Notes: generated from the letters alone by a model not told the origin. A DNA stretch of 64,000 nucleotides from Phycisphaerales bacterium (GCA_020849615.1 JADLFW010000009.1:62001-126000); one strand, 5' to 3'. Shown: positions 23,846 to 32,373, counted from the stretch's first letter. A program made the numbers and translations.

Positions 23846-24504
23846 CGCCCGCGCCCGATCCCGAAGGGCGTGGTTCCGTAACGTCGCGCCGCCGTCTCCG
23901 CCGCTCGCGTCCCGTGCCGGCGCTCGAACTGCGCTTGAGCGGTGAGGTTCCACGTCGCGCCGGGCTTGAAGCACGAATCATCGGCGGCCGATCCCGCCGG
24001 GCGAGCGCCGCCGGTCGCGCCGCCGCCGACCGACTTCGGCCACCAATGCGGCCGGAGCGTGCGGAGTTGCGCGACGATCCATTGATCGGGCGAAGCGCCG
24101 GGGATGACGCCCGCCGCGTCCGCCTTCGTCACTACCTCGCCCTTGTCCGAGAGGGCGAACAGGGGACGGGCCAAAGCGAGCGCGTCGGCCGCGTTGTCCG
24201 CGATCATGCCCGAGCGGGAGAGGGAGTCGGAGAGCGAGCGGTCCACCTTCTCACCCGCCCAACGGGACTCCACGTCCGCGAGTTTGGCGCGGGCGTCGTC
24301 GCGTTCCTTGGCGACGGGGGCGAGCCGCTCGCCGATGACCTTCTCCAAGTCGCCCTTGCCCGCCAGCGCGGAGAGCCCGGCCAACTCGCCGCGCGTCGTC
24401 TTGTGCGCCTCGCGCTCGGACTCAAGCGCCTTCGTCAACTTGGCCACGGAGGTTTGGAGTTCCTCCACGGTGGGAGTCGCTTCGGTGTTCGGGGTGGTAC
24501 TCAC
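23842..24504 (-). CDS. Coiled-coil protein resembling phage scaffolding proteins
   Basis: The 220-residue protein has a long N-terminal coiled coil (about 12-95). A helical segment follows (SLSRSGMIADNAADALALAR) with an acidic/glycine turn containing DKGEVV. The C-terminus is Gly/Ala-rich. This order (coiled coil, residues processed per subunit, Gly-rich tail) is like tailed-phage scaffold or minor structural proteins, but no capsid gene is present. It overlaps its neighbours by 4 bases on both sides. The assignment is tentative. Confidence 0.5.
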   Translation of the reverse strand: MSTTPNTEATPTVEELQTSVAKLTKALESEREAHKTTRGELAGLSALAGKGDLEKVIGERLAPVAKERDDARAKLADVESRWAGEKVDRSLSDSLSRSGMIADNAADALALARPLFALSDKGEVVTKADAAGVIPGASPDQWIVAQLRTLRPHWWPKSVGGGATGGARPAGSAADDSCFKPGATWNLTAQAQFERRHGTRAAETAARRYGTTPFGIGRGR

Positions 24505-25250
24505 TGCTCGCCTCCGTTCTCAAGCGCCCGGAGCGATGCCTCCACCCGTCCGGCGGGCGTGCCCCCGAGCCCGATCAATCCGCCGAACCTCTGGAACGTG
24601 AGCCGGTCCGCGCGCTCAACCACGGTCCGCAACTTGTCCAGGCTGTCCCGGAGCGCCACCACCTTCGGCGCGAAGCGTTGCTCCGCGTCGCGGCGGAACT
24701 CCGCGTATTGCTTGGCCGTGAGCCCGGACGCCCGAGCCGGGGCCGCGAGGATCGCGGCGGCGCTCTCCGCGTCGCCTTCCGCGAGGATCGCGCGGAGTTC
24801 GTCCGACCGCTTGCCGGAGTCTGTGATCCGCGAGAGGTTGGCATGGATCGCGGACGCCCGGAGCGCCGTGGTGACTTGCTGGCGGGCTTCGTTCACGCCG
24901 AGCGCCTCCGTGATCGCCGATTCGGTTTGCTCCCGATGCTGCGCGATCGCGCCAAGCGCACCCTCCGCCGCCTTCCGAGCCTTGGAGAGGCTCGCCTCAG
25001 CGCCGGCCCGGAGCCGGCGCTCGGACGCGGGGTCCGTGCCGGCCGCCTTGATCGCGGCTTCCGCCTCCGCGAGCCCGGCGCTCGTGGCCCAGAGGGTGCC
25101 CATCGTGGCGAGCCCGGCGGTGTACGCGGGGTGGTGGATGCTCCCGGCTTCGTTCGTCCCGATGACGAACTCCGGCGCGAGGTGCTCCGCCATTGCCGGA
25201 TGCACGCTCGGGCTCATGCCCTCAATGATTCGATTCGGCTCCGTACTCAT
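24501..25250 (-). CDS. Helical hypothetical protein of element
   Basis: The 249-residue protein is almost entirely Ala/Glu/Arg-rich helix (about 50-220), with MSTEPNRIIEGMSPSVHPAM at the start and a Gly-rich GGLIGLGGTPAGR near the end. The ATG at 25250 is chosen because the residues upstream look untranslated. The gene overlaps the scaffold-like gene by 4 bases. I do not recognise it; phage-like structural or regulatory roles are possible. Confidence 0.5.
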   Translation of the reverse strand: MSTEPNRIIEGMSPSVHPAMAEHLAPEFVIGTNEAGSIHHPAYTAGLATMGTLWATSAGLAEAEAAIKAAGTDPASERRLRAGAEASLSKARKAAEGALGAIAQHREQTESAITEALGVNEARQQVTTALRASAIHANLSRITDSGKRSDELRAILAEGDAESAAAILAAPARASGLTAKQYAEFRRDAEQRFAPKVVALRDSLDKLRTVVERADRLTFQRFGGLIGLGGTPAGRVEASLRALENGGEQ

Positions 25251-25319
25251 CGTGTGATTCTCCAAACGGGACACGCGGTGAGCCCGGCAACACGCACGGG
25301 CTCCGATGCAAACCCCCGC

Positions 25320-25336
25320 CCGGCACGGTGTGCCGG
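25320..25336. repeat. 7-bp inverted repeat in the 25251-25523 gap
   Basis: CCGGCAC (25320-25326) and GTGCCGG (25330-25336) flank a 3-base spacer. It lies about 70 bases upstream of the minus-strand start at 25250 and could be an operator or RNA hairpin. I see no gene in this 273-base gap. Confidence 0.4.
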
Positions 25337-25523
25337 TGAAACGGGAGCGGAAGGAAACCCCCGCCGGCGCTCTCGCGCCTAACGAACGGGGGTCGAGTAG
25401 CCAAAGCCCCGGCCGGGCTATGCCCAACCCGACCGGAGCGAACCACTAGGAAACCGGCTCGCTCACCCGATGGGCGAGCGGCCAGGAATCTGCCCGCGTG
25501 CGTGGCGCGGGCGTTCGTTACCG

Positions 25524-25919
25524 TCAGCGCGGCCGGCGCGGCGGCCGTCGCTTCGTGAACTCGAAAGAGAACGGAATCGACACGTTGCAGAACAGACAGA
25601 ACGCCATGAAGCACGCGAGGCTTTCGTTCGTGGCGAACACGCCCACGCTCCCCGGCTCCACGCGAGCGGCGCGGGCGTTCAACCACTCGCCCACGTTGTC
25701 CCGGTCGCGGACGTAGCCCCACGCGCCGCACACGGGTCCGAGTGAGGCTCCGGTGTCGATGCACGCTTGGACGCAATCGCGCACGTTCGGGACGGTCCGC
25801 CCGCGCTCCCTCGCGCCGCCGAGTGCGGCGCAGACACCCCGCCGCGTCGCGTCCGACACCGCGCGGGAGTTCAGCAACACGTCTACCAGTTCGGCGCGGG
25901 TGGGTGGGTGGTCAATCAT
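25524..25919 (-). CDS. Cys-containing hypothetical protein of element
   Basis: The 131-residue protein has helical N-terminal two-thirds (MIDHPPTRAELVDVLLNSRA), then a hydrophobic, Cys-containing segment (LACFMAFCLFCNVSIPFSF) and a very basic C-terminus. The end could be a membrane segment or a small metal site. The ATG at 25919 overlaps the upstream gene by 8 bases. The family is unknown. Confidence 0.45.
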   Translation of the reverse strand: MIDHPPTRAELVDVLLNSRAVSDATRRGVCAALGGARERGRTVPNVRDCVQACIDTGASLGPVCGAWGYVRDRDNVGEWLNARAARVEPGSVGVFATNESLACFMAFCLFCNVSIPFSFEFTKRRPPRRPR

Positions 25920-26178
25920 GCTTGCTCTCCAATCCGAGCGGGTCTGGGTTCGCGGCTCGCTTGGCGACGCTCTCCGCGTTCCGCCGCGCCGCGTGGGCTC
26001 GCCATTCGTCCGTGGTCGTGAGGAGCGGCTTCGCCCGCTCAACTCGGATGACCCCGGCTTGATCCGTAACGTCGATGACCGCGCGTTCGTACTCGGCTTG
26101 CTCATCGGGACTCAACCTCCCGAGCTTCGCCTTCAACCGGAGGTAGCGCCCTCTGCTGCTGCTGGGTGACTCCGCCAT
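25912..26178 (-). CDS. Small basic hypothetical protein of element
   Basis: The 88-residue protein has SRGRYLRLKAKLGRLSPDEQ as an N-terminal helical motif, then a charged body. It starts within the 3' end of the gene at 26102-26413 in a different frame (77-base overlap). Both frames look protein-like. Function unknown. Confidence 0.45.
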   Translation of the reverse strand: MAESPSSSRGRYLRLKAKLGRLSPDEQAEYERAVIDVTDQAGVIRVERAKPLLTTTDEWRAHAARRNAESVAKRAANPDPLGLESKHD

Positions 26179-26413
26179 TGCGATCCTCCAAAGCCCGCTC
26201 GGCGCGGGCGTCCTCAACTTCGCTGAGCAACTCGAACAGGAGCCGTTGCTTCTCCGGCGAGAGCGCGAGTACGTCGGCCGGTGAGAGCCGGTATTCGTCG
26301 GCCGGCGCGCCTAGGGCGTGCTCGTGCTTGATCGCGCCGTCAACCGTCAAGGCGCGGCGCTCGCGCCACTCGGGCGAGTAGCGCCGGAGCACCATGAGCG
26401 CGGCCCAGTTCAT
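26102..26413 (-). CDS. Small hypothetical protein of element
   Basis: The 103-residue protein begins MNWAALMVLRRYSPEWRERR and contains YRLSPADVLALSPEKQRLLF, helical and charged, with a Gln tract (QQQQ) near the C-terminus. ATG 26413 is taken over 26440. The overall feel is of a small DNA-binding or terminase-small-like protein, but no domain can be claimed. Confidence 0.45.
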   Translation of the reverse strand: MNWAALMVLRRYSPEWRERRALTVDGAIKHEHALGAPADEYRLSPADVLALSPEKQRLLFELLSEVEDARAERALEDRNGGVTQQQQRALPPVEGEAREVESR

Positions 26414-26452
26414 GTCCCTTCGGGACACACGTTCTCGCACGAGGCGTCCGGT

Positions 26453-26761
26453 CTATTTATCAAACTCGCGGATGACTTCGGGGGTTCGTGCGCTCTCGTG
26501 GAGCACCTCCACGAACTGACCGAGGAACTCATCCTCCACGGCCGCCCACTCGCTCGCGTAGGGCTCGCGCTTCAGGATCGCGTCCAAGCCGCGATAGCCG
26601 GCGGTGCGCCCGTCCGCGTTGGCGGCGCGATCGGCGGCCCACACCATGCGAGCGGCCAGGAGCCCGCCTTCGCGGCCGGCTTGCTTGATCCGCTCCCAGA
26701 GAGCATCGCTCATGCGGCGCGAGCGGTACGCGGGATCGGGGTTGGGTGGAGGAGTGGTCAT
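26453..26761 (-). CDS. Small hypothetical protein of element
   Basis: The 102-residue protein begins MTTPPPNPDPAYRSRRMSDA, then an Ala/Arg helix (REGGLLAARMVWAADRAANA) and an acidic C-terminal helix. ATG 26761 has a GGAGG-like stretch nearby. It is the first gene after the 414-base gap that follows the primase-helicase gene. Function unknown. Confidence 0.45.
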   Translation of the reverse strand: MTTPPPNPDPAYRSRRMSDALWERIKQAGREGGLLAARMVWAADRAANADGRTAGYRGLDAILKREPYASEWAAVEDEFLGQFVEVLHESARTPEVIREFDK

Positions 26762-26849
26762 GCGGCGAGCGGCTCCGAACGAACACGAGGCGTCGCGGCC
26801 AACCAGCGGACGCGGAGGGGACCCATTGAACGAGAACCGAACAGTTTTT

Positions 26850-27060
26850 CGGACCACCCCCTCCCGGCCGGGTTATCGCACCCGACCGCGGGTCGGTTAT
26901 GGACACCGAACCGGCGGACCGAGAACCCCTGTAGCCGCGCGGCTACACGTCGGTCCGAGAGAATCGCGGTCAGCGCGGCCAGGAGGCGGGTTCGGACCCG
27001 GAACGAGCGGATAGGTTGTCCGGTGATCGCGTGCGGGCGAGGGTTATCGGGGCGAGGAGG
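26850..27060. other. Palindrome-rich 26762-27175 gap, candidate replication origin or operator region
   Basis: The 414-base gap carries no supported gene. It contains a perfect 18-bp palindrome TGTAGCCGCGCGGCTACA (26930-26947), nested within outer arms CGGACCGA (26915-26922) and TCGGTCCG (26950-26957). Nearby is a hairpin CCGACC/GGTCGG with a GCG loop at about 26882-26896. GGTTAT copies flank that hairpin and recur near 27033. Lying next to a primase-helicase gene, it could be a replication origin; it is equally the upstream region of the gene at 26761. Confidence 0.4.
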
Positions 27061-27175
27061 GCGGGACGCGGGGCTCCCACGCCCAAGGCGGAGCGGGTCC
27101 CGCGGAGATGACGGGGATGACGGGTTTCCGCCGAGCCCTTCTAGATCAGATTGTGTGTGTCTGGAATACATGCTT

Positions 27176-29890
27176 TCAATCTCGCTCGGAGTTAGACAAC
27201 CCCGCTATCTCCGTCATCTCCGCACGGTGTGCCCAACCCATGCCGGCGAACTCGCCGTAGTCCGGGACGGCCGGCTCCGGCATCGCCCCGCCCACGGGCT
27301 CCACGCGCCACCGCGTGCCGATTCGCGCCTCGCTCGCCCGGCGGAGCACAAGCCCGCCGGCGGGCCGGTCAACGAACTTGGCGAGCCGCTTCCCGATGGA
27401 GAGGGCGTTGAACGCTCCGCGGCCCCCAAGGTCCACGAGCAAGCCGTAGAGCGGCCCGGCCGCCAACTCCGCGGACGTTTCGAGCCGCGTCTTCGCGTCA
27501 GCCAGGGAGAAGGCTTCCGTCCCGAAGGCGTCAAGCCACGCCCGCAGTAGGTCCGTCAGTTCGTCGCGCTTCGGGTCCGCGGCGAAGATGGAATCGCGGG
27601 TCCGCGCCGGGTCCGCCCGGTCAAGCCAGACGATCGCGCCGCGCACGAACGAGTAATCCTCAAACGAGCCCATCGGGGTCAACTTCACCGGACGCCCCGC
27701 GACGTGGTACGCGCGGAGGATCGTCAGCGCCGCGGCCACAAGTTGGGGCCGGCGCTCGCGCGCGAGTTGCCGCGGATCAAAGGGGAACTCCCGCCGGTCG
27801 GGCCGCTCCTCCCCGGAGTCGATTCGCCCCTTCACGGCGCGGCGGGCCGCGTCGCCCGCAAGCTGGAGGTTGTTCCCGGTGGCGATGATGACCGCGCTGG
27901 TCGGGAGGATGACGCGCTCCGACTTGCCCAGAATGCGGGCTTGGACGCGCTCCTGAGTGAGCACGGAACAGAGGAAGTCCCCGCCCAACGGCCGCTCCAC
28001 GTTGTCAATGACGATGACGCGATCCCCGGCGCGGAGCGCCGTTGCGATGCGCTTCTCCAACTCCTCATCGCTCGGACCTTGACTCATCATCGCGGGGAGC
28101 GAGCCGGTCCCGATGATCCCCACCGCCTCCGCCTGAATCGTCTTGCCAGTGCCAGGGGTCGGCGAATCGTTCCCGTGGAGCGGCGCGGTGCGCATCGCGT
28201 GCCGCGCCACCAGACAGAGGAGGGCCGACAGGGTGACGGAGTAACTCGGGGTGCAGAGGGGAGCCTGTCCGGGCTCCGCGCGTTCGTAGGGGAACAAGGC
28301 GAACAGTTCGTCAATCGCGGCCAGCGCGGCGAGGGCATCATCGCGCGTCGGCTCATCCGGGATCGGCGGGAACTCCACGCCGCACGGGTCAAGGATGAGC
28401 CCGGACGCGGGGTCGTAGCCGGCGGCTTGGAGGATCGACCCATCGCGCCGCATGGTGGGGGCGTTGACGATCCCGCGGAGCGTCGGGAACGCCCACTCCC
28501 CTTGGCGGTCCATGAGGTGGCGGGCGAACTCCAACGGCGGATCGGCGGGGACGGGCTCGCCCTTCGCGTTCACGCGGAGGAACGGCGCGGAGTCGGCCAA
28601 GCGCTGGACTAGCCAACGGTCGGATACGGGGACGATGACGGTCGCGCCCGCGTCGCGGCGGACCCCGCCCGTCTCCTCGCGCTGTTCGAGCCGGACGGGC
28701 CGCACGAGTTCCCCGCCGCGTTCGTAGATCGGGACGCCCGCGGCCAGGAGCGCCGCATCCCCGGCGCGGAGGTTCTCGTTCAACCGCCCTTCGGAGAGGA
28801 TGATCGCGCCTTCGGGTGGCGGAGCCTTCGCTTCCTTCGCGGCTTCCTTCAGCGCCTTCCGAATCTGGGATCGGGCGTAACGCTCGGGCGACTTCTGGTC
28901 AAAGACGTGAGCGCTGATCGGCCATTCCCGATCCGTGAGCACCCCGAGCCCTTGGGCTTCAATGAGTGAGCGGTCCGCGGCCGTGGTTGCTTTGACCATC
29001 GCGCGGGCGAACTCGCACGCGACGTACCAAACCGCCTCACTCCGGGACTTGAACCGCTCCGGGTTGTCCGGGTCCGCGCCGTTGGCAATGACTACTTGCG
29101 CCGATTCTGAGATCGGGAGTCCCGCGACGGACTCCACGCGGATCGGCGCGACTTCGGAACTTCCGGCCGCCGGGCACACGGATTGCGCCGCTTCGGCGAG
29201 CGGCCGGGCCTGCGGCAGTTCGTCAAGGCGATAGACGCGCTCGGAGCGGTGCTCCACGAGCCGCGAGAGCCGCGGTTCGTAACCGCGTGCCCGCTTCGTC
29301 TTGCTCGGCCAGTTCACGGAGCCGGCCCAACGGAGGAGCCGCGATACGTCGGAGCAATCGTCACCCTCGAACTCCGCGGCCAGGGCGCGGTTAGTCCGCT
29401 CTGCCTCTTCCGCGGCCCGCAACTTCGCCGCTTCGCTCGCCTCATCGGGCGCGAGGGGCCGGGGCTCCGGCAACCGCCAGAGCCGTTGAACTACGTTGCC
29501 CGAATCGACCGTGATCGTTGGGGCCGGGATACCGGCGGGGCTCATGGCGAAGATACGCGCACGCTCCGACTCGCGCGGCTCGCCGCTCCGCGGGTCCGTC
29601 TCCGCGTGGGCGTAGCACATGAGGCGAATGTCCGCCTTCCCCGGCCGCTCCGATCCCTTGAAGAATCGACGCGGCGGATTCGGTTGGTAGTAGACGTTCC
29701 ACCCCTGCGCGTTCGCATCGGCCAACTTCGCAACCATCGCCGCGAGTCCGTCCGCGCCGCACGAGACAGAGCGGAGCGCCCCGGTGTCGGGGTCGATGAT
29801 CGTTGCGCAGTAGAGCGGCAGCGCCAGTGCGCGGCCGAATGCGAGCATCGCGTCCGGGTCGGGTCGGAGTGGGGCGGGAGCGTCACTCAC
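27176..29890 (-). CDS. RepB-like primase-helicase of element
   Basis: The 904-residue protein has an N-terminal half resembling RepB-type DNA primase domains: a WNVYYQPNP segment, KADIRLMCYAHAETDP, and DCSDVSRLLRWAGSVNWPSK, with acidic residues placed as in archaeo-eukaryotic primases. The C-terminal part is an ATPase with a Walker A-like PTPGTGKT (about 578-585), Walker B VIVIDN, and a sensor-like SAVIIATGNN. Fused primase-helicases of this kind replicate phage satellites and integrative elements. The HTH gene at 29887 overlaps its start by 4 bases. Confidence 0.78.
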   Translation of the reverse strand: MSDAPAPLRPDPDAMLAFGRALALPLYCATIIDPDTGALRSVSCGADGLAAMVAKLADANAQGWNVYYQPNPPRRFFKGSERPGKADIRLMCYAHAETDPRSGEPRESERARIFAMSPAGIPAPTITVDSGNVVQRLWRLPEPRPLAPDEASEAAKLRAAEEAERTNRALAAEFEGDDCSDVSRLLRWAGSVNWPSKTKRARGYEPRLSRLVEHRSERVYRLDELPQARPLAEAAQSVCPAAGSSEVAPIRVESVAGLPISESAQVVIANGADPDNPERFKSRSEAVWYVACEFARAMVKATTAADRSLIEAQGLGVLTDREWPISAHVFDQKSPERYARSQIRKALKEAAKEAKAPPPEGAIILSEGRLNENLRAGDAALLAAGVPIYERGGELVRPVRLEQREETGGVRRDAGATVIVPVSDRWLVQRLADSAPFLRVNAKGEPVPADPPLEFARHLMDRQGEWAFPTLRGIVNAPTMRRDGSILQAAGYDPASGLILDPCGVEFPPIPDEPTRDDALAALAAIDELFALFPYERAEPGQAPLCTPSYSVTLSALLCLVARHAMRTAPLHGNDSPTPGTGKTIQAEAVGIIGTGSLPAMMSQGPSDEELEKRIATALRAGDRVIVIDNVERPLGGDFLCSVLTQERVQARILGKSERVILPTSAVIIATGNNLQLAGDAARRAVKGRIDSGEERPDRREFPFDPRQLARERRPQLVAAALTILRAYHVAGRPVKLTPMGSFEDYSFVRGAIVWLDRADPARTRDSIFAADPKRDELTDLLRAWLDAFGTEAFSLADAKTRLETSAELAAGPLYGLLVDLGGRGAFNALSIGKRLAKFVDRPAGGLVLRRASEARIGTRWRVEPVGGAMPEPAVPDYGEFAGMGWAHRAEMTEIAGLSNSERD

Positions 29891-30108
29891 TCGGGCGAGC
29901 CCTCCGCCTCTTGGGCGCTCGCACCCTCGCTCTCCGCCGCCGCGATGAGTTGGTCAAGCCAGCGCCGGGGAATGCGAATCGCGTTGCCGACGCGGATCGA
30001 CGGAATCTTGCCCTCGCTAACGAGCCGGTAGACCGATTGCGGCGTGAGCCGCACGAGCGCGGCCGCTTCCGGCACGGTGAACAGACGATGACTCTCTCGG
30101 GCGCTCAT
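29887..30108 (-). CDS. Excisionase-family HTH protein
   Basis: The 73-residue MerR/Xis-type HTH protein reads LFTVPEAAALVRLTPQSVYR then VSEGKIPSIRVGNAIRIPRR. This is the helix-turn-helix-wing pattern of excisionase/AlpA-like regulators. ATG 30108 is the start; it overlaps the upstream HTH gene by 4 bases and the primase gene downstream by 4 bases. Likely controls excision or the replication operon. Confidence 0.8.
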   Translation of the reverse strand: MSARESHRLFTVPEAAALVRLTPQSVYRLVSEGKIPSIRVGNAIRIPRRWLDQLIAAAESEGASAQEAEGSPE

Positions 30109-30356
30109 GCTGGCGACACCTCCGCGCGGGCCTTGACCCACGCGAGCACGTCGGCGAGGGTGGTTCGGATCGCCTTCTCACCGAGCCGGTAGCACTTGGG
30201 GCCGCGCCCGAGCGCCCGCTCCTGCGCGAGGTGGCGGGCCGACACGGCCGCGACGCGGGCCGCCTCCGGCAGGGTGAGCACCGCGTCCGGTGGGAGGGCG
30301 AGCAACGCCGCTTGATCGCGGGCCGCTCGCTTTCTTGCTGTCTCTGAAACGCTCAT
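30105..30356 (-). CDS. Second excisionase-like HTH protein
   Basis: The 83-residue protein contains VLTLPEAARVAAVSARHLAQ followed by RGPKCYRLGEKAIRTTLADV, the AlpA/excisionase DNA-binding pattern. It is the first gene of the replication operon, read from the palindrome-bearing 30357-30610 gap. Confidence 0.75.
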   Translation of the reverse strand: MSVSETARKRAARDQAALLALPPDAVLTLPEAARVAAVSARHLAQERALGRGPKCYRLGEKAIRTTLADVLAWVKARAEVSPA

Positions 30357-30514
30357 GCAACGTTCTCCGATGGAGTGTGATTTCCTCCCTTTCGGATGAA
30401 CGGTACATTCCGCGTATGGCAGAATCAGGTGCGCGAGTCAGGCGCGAGCGAACGCCGCGCCTCGCGCGCTCTCAAAGAGTCGCGTTGCTGCGCAATGGGA
30501 GCGCCTCTTTACCG

Positions 30515-30532
30515 CAAAGAGCCGGCTCTTTG
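30515..30532. promoter_or_regulatory. 18-bp perfect palindrome with CAAAGAG half-sites
   Basis: CAAAGAGCCGGCTCTTTG is a perfect palindrome. Additional CAAAGAG/CTCTTTG copies occur near 30475 and at 30572-30578. It lies in the 254-base gap between the integrase terminator and the first HTH gene, so it is a good operator candidate for the excisionase-like proteins. Confidence 0.6.
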
Positions 30533-30537
30533 AGTCG

Positions 30538-30563
30538 AAAAAAAAGTGGCGCGAGCGCGCCAC
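30538..30563 (-). terminator. Intrinsic terminator of the integrase gene
   Basis: On the minus strand a GTGGCGC/GCGCCAC stem with a 4-base loop is followed by eight T (plus-strand A run 30538-30545). It lies 48 bases past the integrase stop. Confidence 0.85.
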
Positions 30564-30610
30564 GATTTTCGCTCTTTGCATCTATTGCGAGTGGTCCGGG
30601 GGTCCGGTGC

Positions 30611-31921
30611 TCACGCCACCTCGCCCCGTCGCTTCCCGTTCGAGTTGCGCCGGTGCTCCGCGGTCCGGTCCACCGCCTCTTGAACGTCTTTGATCGACTG
30701 ACGGACGTAGCGCATGGTCGTCTTGATGTCGCGGTGCCCGAGTTGGCGCTGAATCGCAAAGGCGTTCTCGCCCACGTTGGCCATTGCGGTAGCGAGCCCG
30801 GCGCGAAGGTCGTGCGCCCGGAGGGTGTCGTCTCTGTGGAGCCCCTTCCCCGCGTCGATCCCGGCAAGTTCCTTCACGCGGTGGAAGGCGTTGTGATAGT
30901 TCGTGAAGTGGCCGCCGGCATTCTTTCCGTTGCCGGCAGGGAACACGTACACCGCTCCGGGCTCCGCCGCGGCTTTCCGGCGCTTGAGAATCTCCACCGC
31001 CTCATCGGGGAGGGCCGCGACGTGGGGCTTTCCGCCCTTGTAGTGCCGGGCCGCGACGGTCCACGTCCGCGCCTTCAAGTCCACGGCCGCCCACTCCATC
31101 GCCCGCACGTTGCCGGCGCGCTGGCCGGTCCAGTAGAGGAGCCGGAGCAAGTCCGCCGCGGTCCGCTTCGCCGCTTGGGCGGCCCGTTGCTTCGCCTTGA
31201 ACTTCTCCGGGTCAAGGGGCTTGGAGCCGGGGACGCCCGCGGGCTCCGCTTCGTAGGCGTCAATAGCCGCCAGGAACCGCCGCTCCTCATCCTCCTGTAG
31301 CGTCCGGCTCCGCTCGGTTTCTTCGTTCCGCTTCACGGCCGCCGCGGGATTGGGCTCGCCTTCGCCCAAGTGGAACGCGAGCACTGCGGACATGAGGGAT
31401 AGGACCCGATTCGCCGCGCCGGGGTGGCCGCCGGAGGTGATCCGGCGGTGAAGGGTCCGCAACCACTCCTGATCGACCGCGGTCATGGGGATTCGGGCGT
31501 GGGGCTTGACGTGCTTCCCGAACATGCCCACGAGTTCCCGCCACGTCCGCAGCTTCCCGCGAACGTCCCTGACGTACCGGGCGAACACCACGCGGAGCGT
31601 GGGGCCGGTGTCGCCCGCCTCCGCGGCCCGGATCGCCTCCCGCTTCGTCTCCCGGCCGGCTTCCTTGTCAGCCCGGATATGGGCCGCCTCCGCTCGGGCG
31701 CGGGCGACGGACAACTCCTCCACGGGGCCGATGACGTGCCGGACCACCTTCGGGCCGACGCGGCCGTAGAAGCCGAACGTCTTGCGCCCCGTGGGCCACA
31801 CCCGGACCACGAGCCCGCGGCAATCGGAGTCGTAGTAGATCGACTCCCCCTCCGCGGGCGCTTGGAGCCCTTCAAGGGCTTCCTTCGTGAACTTGAACGT
31901 CTTGTCAGAACGGCTCCCCAT
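30611..31921 (-). CDS. int: Tyrosine recombinase (integrase) of the tRNA-Asp element
   Basis: The 436-residue phage-type integrase has an N-terminal DUF4102-like arm-binding region (YYDSDCRGLVVRVWPTGRK, GRVGPKVVRHVIGP). A SAM-like core-binding domain follows, then the catalytic domain: Arg in YWTGQRAGNVRAMEW (about 267), HDLRAG (about 370), LGHRDI and the nucleophile Tyr in TTMRYVR (about 403). All catalytic residues are visible, so it should be active. It lies 165 bases from attR and is transcribed away from it, with its own terminator. Confidence 0.93.
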   Translation of the reverse strand: MGSRSDKTFKFTKEALEGLQAPAEGESIYYDSDCRGLVVRVWPTGRKTFGFYGRVGPKVVRHVIGPVEELSVARARAEAAHIRADKEAGRETKREAIRAAEAGDTGPTLRVVFARYVRDVRGKLRTWRELVGMFGKHVKPHARIPMTAVDQEWLRTLHRRITSGGHPGAANRVLSLMSAVLAFHLGEGEPNPAAAVKRNEETERSRTLQEDEERRFLAAIDAYEAEPAGVPGSKPLDPEKFKAKQRAAQAAKRTAADLLRLLYWTGQRAGNVRAMEWAAVDLKARTWTVAARHYKGGKPHVAALPDEAVEILKRRKAAAEPGAVYVFPAGNGKNAGGHFTNYHNAFHRVKELAGIDAGKGLHRDDTLRAHDLRAGLATAMANVGENAFAIQRQLGHRDIKTTMRYVRQSIKDVQEAVDRTAEHRRNSNGKRRGEVA

Positions 31922-31932
31922 GAGGCTGTCTC

Positions 31933-31953
31933 CGGCTACATCCGCGGCTACAT
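31933..31953 (+). repeat. Right pair of CGGCTACAT repeats (candidate integrase arm sites)
   Basis: CGGCTACAT copies at 31933-31941 and 31945-31953, on the same strand and with nearly the same spacing as the pair inside attL. They lie between the integrase start and attR. Confidence 0.55.
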
Positions 31954-31965
31954 ACTCGGTTCACT

Positions 31966-31987
31966 CGGATGCACCAATCTGCATCCG
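31966..31987. promoter_or_regulatory. 8-bp inverted repeat upstream of the integrase
   Basis: CGGATGCA (31966-31973) and TGCATCCG (31980-31987), 6-base spacer, sit 45 bases upstream of the integrase ATG. A weak minus-strand GATACT (32002-31997) is adjacent. Candidate operator controlling integrase expression. Confidence 0.45.
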
Positions 31988-32086
31988 GTTACTTCAAGTA
32001 TCGCTCAGAAACGCCTAGAAACACAGGGGATTGCGCGTGTTCGTGCTTATGGGTGCAACGTGTACCGGATGCGCGTTCTGTAGCGC

Positions 32087-32135
<49 letters not shown>

Positions 32136-32168
32136 TAACCCCTGCCTCGGCGGGGGTTTATCGTTTTT
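32136..32168 (+). terminator. Original tRNA-Asp terminator, now beyond attR
   Basis: AACCCCTGCC pairs with GGCGGGGGTT (one G-T) and is followed by TATCGTTTTT. It presumably terminated tRNA-Asp before insertion. Confidence 0.7.
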
Positions 32169-32373
32169 GCGGGGGGCGGCGTGGCGAGTCGAGCGTATCG
32201 CGTTTCCGCAGGCGGTCACCAGGCGCGCTTCGTGATGAGTTGCACACTTCGGCGCTCGCGGCGATGGATGATGGACGATGGGTGGTGAATGCAGGTCTGC
32301 CGGGCCGGCCCGGCAGGTGCGGGGTGCGTTGCCAGTGCACAGCCCCGGATACGATCGCAAGGAGGCGCGGCCA

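Noticed and set aside
30471-30578. CRISPR-like repeats (CAAAGAG copies)
   Set aside because: The repeats are only 7 bases, irregularly spaced and in both orientations; they look like protein-binding half-sites. No cas genes are present in the window.
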